From the NCBI RefSeq assembly GCF_000599885.1, contig NZ_JFGT01000005.1, positions 124,001-188,000 of the forward strand: 64,000 nucleotides of DNA. Direction: 5' to 3'. Positions 1 through 7,780 of this stretch are shown one piece after another. Source of the stretch: Pantoea sp. IMH. Its GTDB lineage: Bacteria; Pseudomonadota; Gammaproteobacteria; Enterobacterales; Enterobacteriaceae. Both the position numbers and the translations under genes were made by a program. Below the pieces are notes generated by a model. It saw only the letters and a list, made by a program, of their open reading frames with translations, was not told the DNA's origin and ran no database searches. Each line of letters begins with the position of its first letter. Position 1 is the first letter of the stretch.

Positions 1-803
1 AAAAGGGCGCCCACCAGCGCGGCGTCATAAACGCTGTTAAGCAGCAGCGCCTGGATCAGCGGCGGAATGCCCGCGATGACCGGACCGATGTTGGGAATAA
101 AATTCATCACAAACGCCACCACGCCCCACAATAGCGCGAACTTCACATCCAGCAGCAGCAGCGTCAGCCAGACGGAAACCCCGGTGATCAGGCTAATCAG
201 CGTTTTCAGCGCCAGATAGTGCGTCACGCCTTTTAACGCTTTATGCAGACCGGCAATGCGGATTTTAGGGTTCACCAGCGCGAAACGCATTTTGTAAGGC
301 AGATGATGAACTTCAAACAGCATAAAAATAACCGTCATCAGCAGCAGCAGCACGTTAGCCATTGCGCCGGAAAACTGACTGAGCACGATGCCCGCCATAT
401 TCATGAGCGCGTTAGGATCGAAATGTTCCGCCATGCTTTCCGTAGAGAGATTCAGGTTAAATGTTGCGGCGAAGTGCTGCACTACTGCCAGCTTTTGCTC
501 CATCTGGTCGCGTATTTGCGGATAAAGGCTGGTAAATTCATTGACCGATCCGGCGATCATCGCGACCAGCAGCCCGATGAAGACCAGTACCGCAAGCATC
601 ACCAACGTTATTGCCAGGCCGCGTTTGATTTTGCGGCGCATCAGTATTGTGACCAGCGGGTTGAGGACTATTGCCAGAAAAATGGCCAGTAAAAACGGCA
701 CCAGAATATCTGATGCCGCCTTAATCCCTGCCAGAATCACCACCAGCATGGCCATTTTTAACAACATATTCTGACCAATCTTTTCCTGCTGAGGTTCGCT
801 CAT
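1..803 (-). CDS. yhhT: AI-2E transporter family membrane protein YhhT (partial, 3' end outside window)
   Basis: Inner-membrane protein of the AI-2E/PerM exporter-like family; the transported substrate of YhhT is not established. The reading frame enters from the left edge and starts at the ATG complementary to 801-803, giving about 267 N-terminal residues of a protein usually near 350. The N-terminus (MSEPQQEKIGQNMLLKMAML) is followed by two closely spaced hydrophobic stretches (residues about 15-50 and 60-85), as in E. coli YhhT. It lies 63 bp downstream of the ABC permease gene on the same strand, so it could be read through from that operon. The start is preceded by a GAGAG ribosome-binding site. 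Confidence 0.9.
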   Translation of the reverse strand, partial: MSEPQQEKIGQNMLLKMAMLVVILAGIKAASDILVPFLLAIFLAIVLNPLVTILMRRKIKRGLAITLVMLAVLVFIGLLVAMIAGSVNEFTSLYPQIRDQMEQKLAVVQHFAATFNLNLSTESMAEHFDPNALMNMAGIVLSQFSGAMANVLLLLMTVIFMLFEVHHLPYKMRFALVNPKIRIAGLHKALKGVTHYLALKTLISLITGVSVWLTLLLLDVKFALLWGVVAFVMNFIPNIGPVIAGIPPLIQALLLNSVYDAALVGAL

Positions 804-866
804 TCTCTCTCCAGTTTGAATGTTTGCCCTGCAAGTTTAGCGCTTCTGGAGAGGGTGTGGCGTTAT

Positions 867-2534
867 TTAGGATTGGTCGGACCCTTTTGCCTGTTTTTGC
901 AGCAGCGCCATCGCGGCAAGCATCAGCGTAAGGCTGAGCGTCAGCGCAATACTGGCCATTGCCATTCCCTGTCCGACGGAGCCCTGTTCAAACTGACGCC
1001 AGATAAAAACCGCCACGGTCTGCGTACCTGCAGGCGCCAGCAGCAGCGAAGTGACCAGTTCCCGCGAGGCGATGGCAAAGACCATCAGCATGGCCGCCAG
1101 CAGGCTGGGCGAGACCAGCGGGAAAATGATATAGCGCAGCGCCTGTAGCGAGCCTGCGCCATGCACCCGCGCCGCTGCCTCAAGATTGCTGCCGATCTGC
1201 TTCAGGGCGCTGCTTACGTAACGCACCGGCCAGGGCAGCAGCAGACAGCAATAGGAGAGCAGCAGGATCGCCCAGGTGTTATAGGGTGAAACGGGCCAGA
1301 AAGGCCGGTTCCAGAGTAAAATCAGCCCTACGCCAACCACCACGCCGGGTAGCGCGACAGGCAGCAGCGACAGCGCATCGATGAGTTTTGCCCCCCGGAT
1401 TTTACCCTCGACCACCAGCCAGGCCGCCAGAAAACCGAGCACGCCGGTAATCAATGCTGTGGCCAGCGCGAGGCCGACGCTGGTTGAGAGTGCGGAAAGC
1501 GCCTCACCCTGCTGCGCAAACAGCGCAGAAAAATGGCTGAGCGACAGGTTGTTCAGCTGCAATCCCCCCGAGAGCGTTGAGAGAAATGCCGTCAGAAACA
1601 GTGACGTTACAGGCAGCGCCACCACGATCAAAGCGGTCAGGCTGAACAGCAGAAGAATAGGGACCCGCCAGCGGCCAGGCGGCATCAATGTTCGCCGTGC
1701 GGGCTTGCCGGTAATGCTGGTCACTTCACGGTTGCCGGTAAGCTTACGTTGAAGGAAAAAGGCGGCGAGCGCGATCAGCACCAGGATCATCGACAGCAGC
1801 GCCGATCCGGGCAGATCGATAGGCCAGTCGGCCAGCCGCTCTTCAATACCTACCGTCAGCATGACCACTCCGGCACGGGATCCCAATGCGGCTGGCACGC
1901 CATACTCCTCAATTGCCAGGGTAAAGGCCAGCAGTACGCCCGCGGCCAGGGCAGGCAGCGCCATGGGCAGTGAAATATGCCAGAACGCCCGCCACGGGGA
2001 AGCGCCATGTACCCGTGCCACCGTCGGCAGCACATCGCCACTGGCGAGCATGCTGCGTGAAACCGCAAAGTAGATCACCGGGAAGATATTCAGCGTCATC
2101 ACCAGGATAATGCCGGTCTGACTGAAAAGCAGTTCGTTCAGGTTCCAGCCGGTGAGCTGCTGGAGATAGCCATTTTGCTGCAGCGCGAGCATCCAGCTCA
2201 GCGCGGCGATGTAGGGTGGCGTAAGGAAGGGAATAAGAAACATCAGATCCCAGAAACGCGCCTGCGGCACGTTAAATAATCCGCGCAGCGCGCCCAACGG
2301 CACGCCGATAAGCGAACTGCAGAGCGCCACGCCGAGGCCGGTTTTCAGCGTGCCTGCCAGCAGCGCACCAAGCGCCGGGTCCTGAAACAATTTCGCCACG
2401 GGCGTAAAGGCGCCGCTGAACGATCCTTCGCTCAGTGCGGGAAAAATAGCCTGAAGCAGAATAAAAAGAAGCGGTAGCGCCACCAGCACAATCAGTAAGG
2501 TGATTGTCATCAGCGGCATAAATCGCAGTTTCAC
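867..2534 (-). CDS. ABC importer permease, two fused membrane domains (FbpB/SfuB type)
   Basis: Inner-membrane permease of a binding-protein ABC importer. At 555 aa it is double length: two homologous halves, each with about six hydrophobic segments and its own cytoplasmic coupling (EAA-like) loop, ARVHGASPWRAFWHISLP near residue 173 and ARVHGAGSLQALRYIIFP near residue 454. This fused layout is typical of the ferric-iron FbpB/SfuB family and relatives (2-aminoethylphosphonate, thiamine, sugar phosphate). It is the last gene of a three-gene operon in the order ATPase, binding protein, permease, 39 bp after the binding-protein gene. Substrate is not settled by the sequence; see the binding protein. 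Confidence 0.88.
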   Translation of the reverse strand: MKLRFMPLMTITLLIVLVALPLLFILLQAIFPALSEGSFSGAFTPVAKLFQDPALGALLAGTLKTGLGVALCSSLIGVPLGALRGLFNVPQARFWDLMFLIPFLTPPYIAALSWMLALQQNGYLQQLTGWNLNELLFSQTGIILVMTLNIFPVIYFAVSRSMLASGDVLPTVARVHGASPWRAFWHISLPMALPALAAGVLLAFTLAIEEYGVPAALGSRAGVVMLTVGIEERLADWPIDLPGSALLSMILVLIALAAFFLQRKLTGNREVTSITGKPARRTLMPPGRWRVPILLLFSLTALIVVALPVTSLFLTAFLSTLSGGLQLNNLSLSHFSALFAQQGEALSALSTSVGLALATALITGVLGFLAAWLVVEGKIRGAKLIDALSLLPVALPGVVVGVGLILLWNRPFWPVSPYNTWAILLLSYCCLLLPWPVRYVSSALKQIGSNLEAAARVHGAGSLQALRYIIFPLVSPSLLAAMLMVFAIASRELVTSLLLAPAGTQTVAVFIWRQFEQGSVGQGMAMASIALTLSLTLMLAAMALLQKQAKGSDQS

Positions 2535-2573
2535 AGGCAGAATTCCTGAAAGGGTGGGCGACCACCGGATGAG

Positions 2574-3548
2574 TTAGCGCTGTGAGAACAGCTTGCCGTA
2601 ACGCTGTAGCACCTGGCCACGCTCGCTGCTGCCGTCGCTGCTGGTTGGCAACAGTTTCAGATCCTTGAGTTGTGGGCGTCTGGCGTCGATATCACTGCGT
2701 GCAGGCATCAGCCAGGCTTCTGCCACGAATTGCTGACCTTCTTCTGAGAGCACATAGTCGATAAACGCTTTTGCATCGGCGGCATGCTGCGTTGATTTCA
2801 GGATCATCATCGGACGCGGCGCGACAACGGTGCCGCTGGCGGGGAAAATCACCTTGATGGTTTCGCCCTTCTCTATCTGGCCATAAGAGACATAATCCAC
2901 CGCGCCAAATACCGCCGCTTTCGCACCTTGTAGCACGGCGGTCAGCGCCTGCGCATTCGGACCGTTAATGACCATGCCATTCTGTTTTAGCTGCTCAAAC
3001 AGCGTCCAGGCCTCATCGCCCATGCCATTTTGCAGGCCAATTAGCAGATCCACCGACGCACCGGACAGTGAAGGGTCGGGTGTCGTCACCTTATTCTTAA
3101 AAGGCGCGAGCGTCAGATCGCGCCACTCTTTTGGCTCCGGTGTGCCGCTTTTGGTATTCCAGACGATGCCCAGCGCAGAGATGCCCTGCGCAACATAGCT
3201 GTCCGTTTTTAACATGTCCGGCACCCTGGCGGCGTTGGCGCTCTGATAGGGCAACAGCCAGTCGCGCTGCTGAAGATCTTCCGCGGTATCCCAGGAGGCG
3301 GAAATCAACACATCCGCCTGGGGGCTGGCCTGTTCAGCTTCCAGCCTGGCCATCACTTTCCCGGTGGTCGCCTGGAACAGATTGACCTTCACCCCGGTCT
3401 GCTTTTCGTAGCCGGTGGCCAGCTTTTTCGCCAGCGAACCTGGTCCAGCGGTGTAGACGGTCAGTGCGCTGGCCTCGTTGAGGGTCATGGCAGTGGTGAA
3501 TATCATCGCGACAATGGCTCCTGTTTTTCTGGTCAGTATCGTTTTCAT
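2574..3548 (-). CDS. ABC importer periplasmic substrate-binding protein, FbpA-like fold, substrate uncertain
   Basis: Periplasmic binding protein, 324 aa, with a signal peptide (positive start MKTILTRKTG, hydrophobic core, cleavage probably after NEASA). The mature protein opens LTVYTAGPGSLAKKLATGYE, the pattern of class II binding proteins of the iron/2-aminoethylphosphonate group. The residues that bind iron in classical FbpA (His in the first strand loop, a Glu in the second, an adjacent Tyr-Tyr pair) are not evident: the corresponding stretches read AGPGS, SASWD and VDYVSYGQ. An automatic 'iron(III)-binding' label would therefore be unsafe. The start ATG overlaps the ATPase stop codon (shared bases 3545-3548), implying translational coupling. 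Confidence 0.85.
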   Translation of the reverse strand: MKTILTRKTGAIVAMIFTTAMTLNEASALTVYTAGPGSLAKKLATGYEKQTGVKVNLFQATTGKVMARLEAEQASPQADVLISASWDTAEDLQQRDWLLPYQSANAARVPDMLKTDSYVAQGISALGIVWNTKSGTPEPKEWRDLTLAPFKNKVTTPDPSLSGASVDLLIGLQNGMGDEAWTLFEQLKQNGMVINGPNAQALTAVLQGAKAAVFGAVDYVSYGQIEKGETIKVIFPASGTVVAPRPMMILKSTQHAADAKAFIDYVLSEEGQQFVAEAWLMPARSDIDARRPQLKDLKLLPTSSDGSSERGQVLQRYGKLFSQR

Positions 3549-4246
3549 GCTGTTTCCCCTGAGAGTGGCCCCACGACCTGAATGGCCGTGACTGAACCTT
3601 GTGACAAATGAACAATGCGGTCGGCGAGCACTTCTGCCTCGCTGCGATCGTGCGTAACGTAAACGGCGGTCGTGCCAAGCTGCTTCAGCAGAGCGGCCAT
3701 CTCAACGCATAACGATTCACGCAGATCGCGATCGAGGTTAGAGAGCGGTTCATCAAAGAGCAGAATGGCCGGTTCGGCGATAATGGCGCGGGCCAGGGCA
3801 ACGCGCTGCTGCTGGCCGCCCGACAGATCGGAGGGCCGGCGCAGGGCAAAATCCGCCAGGCCAACCCGATCGAGGGCAATCATGATCTTTTTTAACCGCT
3901 GCGCATTGGGGACGCGGCGCATAAGCAGGGGAAAGCCTACGTTCTGCGCCACGCTCATATGGGGCCAGAGGGCATAATCCTGGAAGACCATACCGATGTC
4001 GCGCTGCTCCGGCGCCAGAGAAAAGCCTGCGCTGGCGACTCGCCGCTCACCAAAGTGGATCTCGCCGCTTTGCGGCTGTAGCAGACCAGCCAGCAGCTTC
4101 AGGAGCGTGCTTTTTCCGCAGCCAGAAGGGCCTAACAGGGCGGTGGTTGTGCCGCCTTCCACGATGAGGTCGAGATGATGAAGGACTGGCTGTGCGCCGA
4201 ACGCATAGCCGATACCTTTCAGGGTAACAGGGGTTGGCGTGCGCAT
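3545..4246 (-). CDS. ABC importer ATP-binding subunit (FbpC-like)
   Basis: Cytoplasmic ATPase that powers the importer, 233 aa from the ATG at 4246. Visible motifs: Walker [10 protein letters not shown] (residues about 39-47), Q-loop VFQDYALWPH, signature LSGGQ (140-144), Walker B ILLFDE (160-165) and switch His in YVTHDRSEAE. FbpC proteins normally have a longer C-terminal regulatory domain (total near 350 aa); this one ends shortly after the core fold, another difference from classical iron importers. A longer frame upstream exists, but this ATG aligns with family starts, has an AGAGAGG ribosome-binding site, and overlaps the stop codon of the small ORF 4246-4341 (TGATG). Confidence 0.88.
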   Translation of the reverse strand: MRTPTPVTLKGIGYAFGAQPVLHHLDLIVEGGTTTALLGPSGCGKSTLLKLLAGLLQPQSGEIHFGERRVASAGFSLAPEQRDIGMVFQDYALWPHMSVAQNVGFPLLMRRVPNAQRLKKIMIALDRVGLADFALRRPSDLSGGQQQRVALARAIIAEPAILLFDEPLSNLDRDLRESLCVEMAALLKQLGTTAVYVTHDRSEAEVLADRIVHLSQGSVTAIQVVGPLSGETA

Positions 4247-4341
4247 CACAATCCGGCCTCTCTGTCTGGCAGGCAGGCGCCTGCAACCAGTTCTGGCCGA
4301 CGGGACACGCACACCTGACAGTAAAACAGGCGTGCTGACAT
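4246..4341 (-). CDS. Small ORF (31 aa) translationally coupled to the ABC ATPase
   Basis: Unrecognised. An ATG with a good ribosome-binding site (AAAGAGG, 8 bases upstream) opens a 31-codon frame, MSARLFYCQVCVSRRPELVA followed by GACLPDREAGL. Its TGA overlaps the ATPase ATG as TGATG. It contains three cysteines, two as CQVC. It is the first frame of the ABC operon transcript. It could be a leader peptide that controls translation of the ATPase, a functional microprotein, or a chance frame. The spacing and the exact stop/start overlap are the only support; I know no homologue. Confidence 0.4.
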   Translation of the reverse strand: MSARLFYCQVCVSRRPELVAGACLPDREAGL

Positions 4342-4497
4342 CGTTTTATCCTCTTTGGGATTTCGTTAACGCGGCAGTATAAGGAGACTATGTGACGGAT
4401 TGATGGCGGCAGGAATGTCTGATTTGCCCTGGCGATGATCTTTCCGCGCAAAAATGGCTATAGTAGAGCTTCATTTTTTCCACAGGGTGTTATTCCC

Positions 4498-5688
4498 ATG
4501 CCTGAGCAACCTGGATCGGAGCCTGCTCCAGGCGGTTTACGCTTAAACCTGCGTATTATTTCCGTCGTTATCTTCAACTTCGCCAGCTATCTGACGATCG
4601 GCTTACCGCTGGCTGTGTTACCCGGCTATGTGCATGATGTCATGGGCTACAGCGCTTTCTGGGCCGGACTGGCGATCAGCCTGCAGTACTTCGCCACGCT
4701 CCTCAGCCGTCCTTATTCCGGGCGTTTTGCCGATCAGTGGGGAGCGAAAAAAGTGGTTATTCTGGGGCTTTGCGGCTGTTTCCTGAGCGGCGTCTTTTAT
4801 GCGCTGGCCGCCGCCGGGGCGGCAATGCCGGTGCTCAGCCTGATTCTGCTTTGCCTGGGCAGAATCATTCTGGGGATTGGGCAAAGTTTCGCCGGAACCG
4901 GATCGACCCTGTGGGGCGTCGGGGTCGTGGGTTCCCTGCATATCGGGCGGGTCATCTCCTGGAACGGTATCTTTACCTATGGCGCGATGGCGATCGGCGC
5001 GCCGCTGGGCGTGGCGATCTATCACTGGGGCGGTCTGTTCCTGTTGTCGGGGATAATTATTGCCATCGCACTGGTGGGCATCCTACTGGCGCTGCCGCGT
5101 CCGACGGTAAAAAGCAGCAAAGGTAAGCCGCTGCCTTTCCGGGCGGTGCTGGGCAAACTCTGGGGATACGGCATCATTCTGGCGATGGCATCGGCGGGAT
5201 TTGGCGTCATCGCCACTTTCATCACCCTGTTTTATCAGGCAAAAGGCTGGGAGGGCGCCGCCTGGGCATTAACCCTTTTCAGCGGCGCTTTTGTCGGCAC
5301 GCGGCTGCTGTTTCCGGGCGCCATTAACCGCTATGGCGGGCTTTCCGTGGCGCTGGTCTGCTTTGTGGTCGAAGCGGCAGGCCTTTTTCTGGTCTGGGGC
5401 GCTGCCGATCCCTGGATGGCGAAGCTGGGCGCATTGCTGACCGGCGCGGGCTTCTCTCTGGTGTTCCCCGCGATAGGCGTTGTGGCGGTCAAAGCGGTCC
5501 CGCCGCAAAACCAGGGCAGCGCGCTGGCCACCTATACCGCGTTTATGGATCTGTCGCTCGGCATCACCGGCCCGCTGGCCGGGATCATCATGAGCTATCT
5601 GGGCGTACCCGTGATCTATCTGTTCAGCGGATTGCTGGTCTGTCTGGCGATGCTGATGACGATAAGGTTGAAGCGAAAAACGGCTTAG
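4498..5688 (+). CDS. yhhS: Major facilitator superfamily transporter YhhS
   Basis: Twelve-helix inner-membrane transporter of the major facilitator superfamily, 396 aa. E. coli YhhS has been linked to arabinose/drug efflux-type activity, but its physiological substrate is not firm. The ATG at 4498 (MPEQPGSEPAPGG) matches the family start; an in-frame ATG at 4435 would add 21 residues absent from relatives. Characteristic stretches include LPLAVLPGYVHDVMG, LLSRPYSGRFADQWG (MFS motif A) and GIGQSFAGTGSTLWG. Possible -10 TATAGT at about 4462-4467. It is divergent from the ABC operon, an arrangement that in E. coli is interrupted by no such operon. Confidence 0.93.
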   Translation: MPEQPGSEPAPGGLRLNLRIISVVIFNFASYLTIGLPLAVLPGYVHDVMGYSAFWAGLAISLQYFATLLSRPYSGRFADQWGAKKVVILGLCGCFLSGVFYALAAAGAAMPVLSLILLCLGRIILGIGQSFAGTGSTLWGVGVVGSLHIGRVISWNGIFTYGAMAIGAPLGVAIYHWGGLFLLSGIIIAIALVGILLALPRPTVKSSKGKPLPFRAVLGKLWGYGIILAMASAGFGVIATFITLFYQAKGWEGAAWALTLFSGAFVGTRLLFPGAINRYGGLSVALVCFVVEAAGLFLVWGAADPWMAKLGALLTGAGFSLVFPAIGVVAVKAVPPQNQGSALATYTAFMDLSLGITGPLAGIIMSYLGVPVIYLFSGLLVCLAMLMTIRLKRKTA

Positions 5689-5739
5689 CCTGAGGAGGAA
5701 GATAAGCGACACTGCGCAGACGTCAGCGGAGAGGAGAAC

Positions 5740-5768
5740 TCAGCCCCTGGCCTGGCGCCAGGGGCTGA
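5740..5768. terminator. Hairpin between convergent yhhS and dcrB
   Basis: Perfect 11-bp inverted repeat CAGCCCCTGGC / GCCAGGGGCTG with a 5-nt loop, placed between the two convergent stop codons. No clear T tract on either side, so termination may be inefficient or bidirectional. Confidence 0.65.
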
Positions 5769-5771
5769 AGG

Positions 5772-6329
5772 TTACTTCAGCACGAGCGTATTGATAATGT
5801 TCTCGGCTTCGGTCTGAGCCTGCTGCTGGTTCTCAGCAGGCAGCGTGATTTGCAGGGTTAACAGCTTGCCATTGACCTTCGCCAGCACGACGGAGGACCA
5901 GGATGACTGATTCCTGGCGGAGATCACTGAATCAAGCTGCTGCACCGTCTGGCCTTTCAGCTCCACCGATCTGTTGGAGACGACCTGGAGCTGCGGATCG
6001 CGGTTGCGCTGCTGCTGTTCAAGGCGCTCAGACAAGACGTCGAGCCCTTCTTCCGTGCTGTCGCCCTCGATGACGATAATCGCCTTCTGGCCGGTCGAGT
6101 CGGCATAAACGTGCATATTGTTTGCCTGGGTGCCCAGCTTGCCGCTCTGATCGGACATGCCCGCTGGCAGGGTAAACTGGACTTTGCCTTCCATCAGGGA
6201 GACTTGCTGGCTGCTCTGGCTGCTGCTCACGCCATTGTCATCGGCTGCGGCTTTATCATCATTGCCGTCGCAGGCGGCCAGTCCGACCACCAGTAAGCCG
6301 ATACCAGCATATTTCAGTAAGTTACGCAT
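5772..6329 (-). CDS. dcrB: Inner-membrane lipoprotein DcrB
   Basis: Lipoprotein needed in E. coli for infection by phages C1 and C6 and, in later work, for lipoprotein maturation and envelope integrity. 185 aa with a lipobox LAAC at residues about 17-20 ([20 protein letters not shown]), followed by a low-complexity Asp/Ser/Gln linker and the conserved [18 protein letters not shown] and [20 protein letters not shown] segments found in DcrB. Single gene, convergent with yhhS. Confidence 0.93.
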   Translation of the reverse strand: MRNLLKYAGIGLLVVGLAACDGNDDKAAADDNGVSSSQSSQQVSLMEGKVQFTLPAGMSDQSGKLGTQANNMHVYADSTGQKAIIVIEGDSTEEGLDVLSERLEQQQRNRDPQLQVVSNRSVELKGQTVQQLDSVISARNQSSWSSVVLAKVNGKLLTLQITLPAENQQQAQTEAENIINTLVLK

Positions 6330-6426
6330 TATGTTCCCTTTTACGTTAGTCGTGTGCCTGTTTCAGCAACGCGTACAATTATCATCAGCTGGCAAAAGCA
6401 ACCGACACTCTGTCACAGAGTGCAGC

Positions 6427-7092
6427 TTAGCCGAAGTTGACCTGTGCGCTAACAGATTTTTCTGCTAAGCGCTTCAGCATCGCGTTCAGTAGCAGCCCAT
6501 AGGCAGGCAGAAAGAAAATCATGCAGATAAGCACTTTGAAGCTGTAGTCCACCAGGGCAATCTCCACCCAGTGCTGCGCCATAAACGGATCCGCACTTTT
6601 ATAAAACGCGATAAAGAAGAACGCCAGCGTATCGCTGATGTTGCCCAGAAACATCGCTGACGCAGGGGCGATCCACCACTGAGGCAGTTTTCGCAGGCGG
6701 TTAAAGACATGCACATCCAGAATCTGACCGAGCGCATAGGCCATAAAACTGGCGCAGGCGATGCGCGCGACAAACAGGTTTACGTCCCGCAGGGCAGCAA
6801 AGCCTTGCCACTCACCCTGATAGAACAGGGCTGAAACGCCGTAGGAAATAAACAGCGCCGGGATCATCACCGCCAGGATAATGCGTCGTGCCAGCGGCGC
6901 GCCGAAAATGCGCACGGTAAGATCGGTAGCCAGGAAGATAAACGGGAAGCTGAAGGCGCCCCAGGTTGTGTGGAACCCAAAAATGGAGATGGGAAGCTGG
7001 ACCAGATAGTTACTGGAGGTGATCACCAGTACATGGAACAGAGACAGCCAGATCAGCGCATGCATGCGCTGACGCGAAGAGAAAGAAATCAT
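6427..7092 (-). CDS. yhhQ: Queuosine precursor transporter YhhQ (VUT family)
   Basis: Inner-membrane protein that imports the queuosine precursors preQ0/preQ1 (shown for E. coli YhhQ). 221 aa with about six membrane segments and the VUT-family stretches FAYALGQ-like FMAYALGQILDVHVF and FLGNISDTLAFFFIAF. Ribosome-binding site AAAGGT just upstream of the ATG at 7092. Divergent from tusA across a 199-bp spacer; both act on tRNA wobble modification, queuosine and 2-thiouridine respectively. Confidence 0.93.
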   Translation of the reverse strand: MISFSSRQRMHALIWLSLFHVLVITSSNYLVQLPISIFGFHTTWGAFSFPFIFLATDLTVRIFGAPLARRIILAVMIPALFISYGVSALFYQGEWQGFAALRDVNLFVARIACASFMAYALGQILDVHVFNRLRKLPQWWIAPASAMFLGNISDTLAFFFIAFYKSADPFMAQHWVEIALVDYSFKVLICMIFFLPAYGLLLNAMLKRLAEKSVSAQVNFG

Positions 7093-7291
7093 CGTGTGAC
7101 CTTTTTATATATTGGGGTGAGGGAACCCAAAAAAATATCTCGCCGGAGCGATTGCGCGGCATCTTACCGAATCAGACTGTCAATGCAATGGTTAATTTAC
7201 GCGCAAACGATTCCGCTGCGCGCGGCCTTGCACATGCCTGCGCTGAAGGTAAAATGAGCACCGTTAATTATTCCGTACAGATGAGAACCCC

Positions 7292-7537
7292 ATGAGCGAA
7301 CCGTTTGCGAACCCCGATCAAACCCTGGATGCGCTGGGCTTGCGCTGCCCCGAACCGGTGATGATGGTGCGCAAAGCCGTGCGCCATATGCAGGAGGGCG
7401 AAACCCTGCTGATTATCGCCGACGATCCGGCAACCACGCGCGATATCCCTGGATTTTGCCGTTTTATGGAACATACGCTGGTGGCTCAGGCGACCGACGA
7501 ACTGCCTTACCGCTATCTGTTAAAAAAAGGCCTGTAG
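7292..7537 (+). CDS. tusA: Sulfur-carrier protein TusA
   Basis: Cytoplasmic sulfur carrier that receives persulfide sulfur from IscS and passes it to TusBCD for 2-thiouridine synthesis at tRNA wobble U34. 81 aa, with the single conserved carrier cysteine in the [12 protein letters not shown] motif (residue about 19). Length and both termini match E. coli TusA (formerly SirA/YhhP). Single gene, convergent with zntA. Confidence 0.96.
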   Translation: MSEPFANPDQTLDALGLRCPEPVMMVRKAVRHMQEGETLLIIADDPATTRDIPGFCRFMEHTLVAQATDELPYRYLLKKGL

Positions 7538-7723
7538 GTGCCAGCGAAGGATCGACATCCTTTCAGAAATCTGGCGCCGTGCTGCAACGTTCACGCCGGA
7601 ACAGGCGCACGGCAGTCAGAGAAAATCCTTTCTGTTTAACGGGGGAGAGTCTCCCGCCAGCGCGGCGCTAACACCGGCTTATCCCGCCTTTTCCGCCCAT
7701 CCCCAGTGCCTACAGGAAAAATA

Positions 7724-7764
7724 TGCTCTTTTTAGCGCTTTGATCCCAGCACTGAGAAAGAGCA
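7724..7764. terminator. Imperfect hairpin between tusA and zntA
   Basis: Arms TGCTCTTTTTAGCGCT and AGCACTGAGAAAGAGCA pair over about 15 bp with one bulge and wobbles. It sits just beyond the zntA stop and downstream of tusA, so it is a candidate bidirectional terminator. No long T tract. Confidence 0.45.
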
Positions 7765-7780
7765 CAGGCCTTAACCGTCG

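Noticed and set aside
3545-4312. Longer ATPase start at 4312
   Set aside because: The added 22 residues (Arg-rich) are not family-like and overlap the small ORF in another frame; ATG 4246 has the ribosome-binding site and the TGATG overlap.
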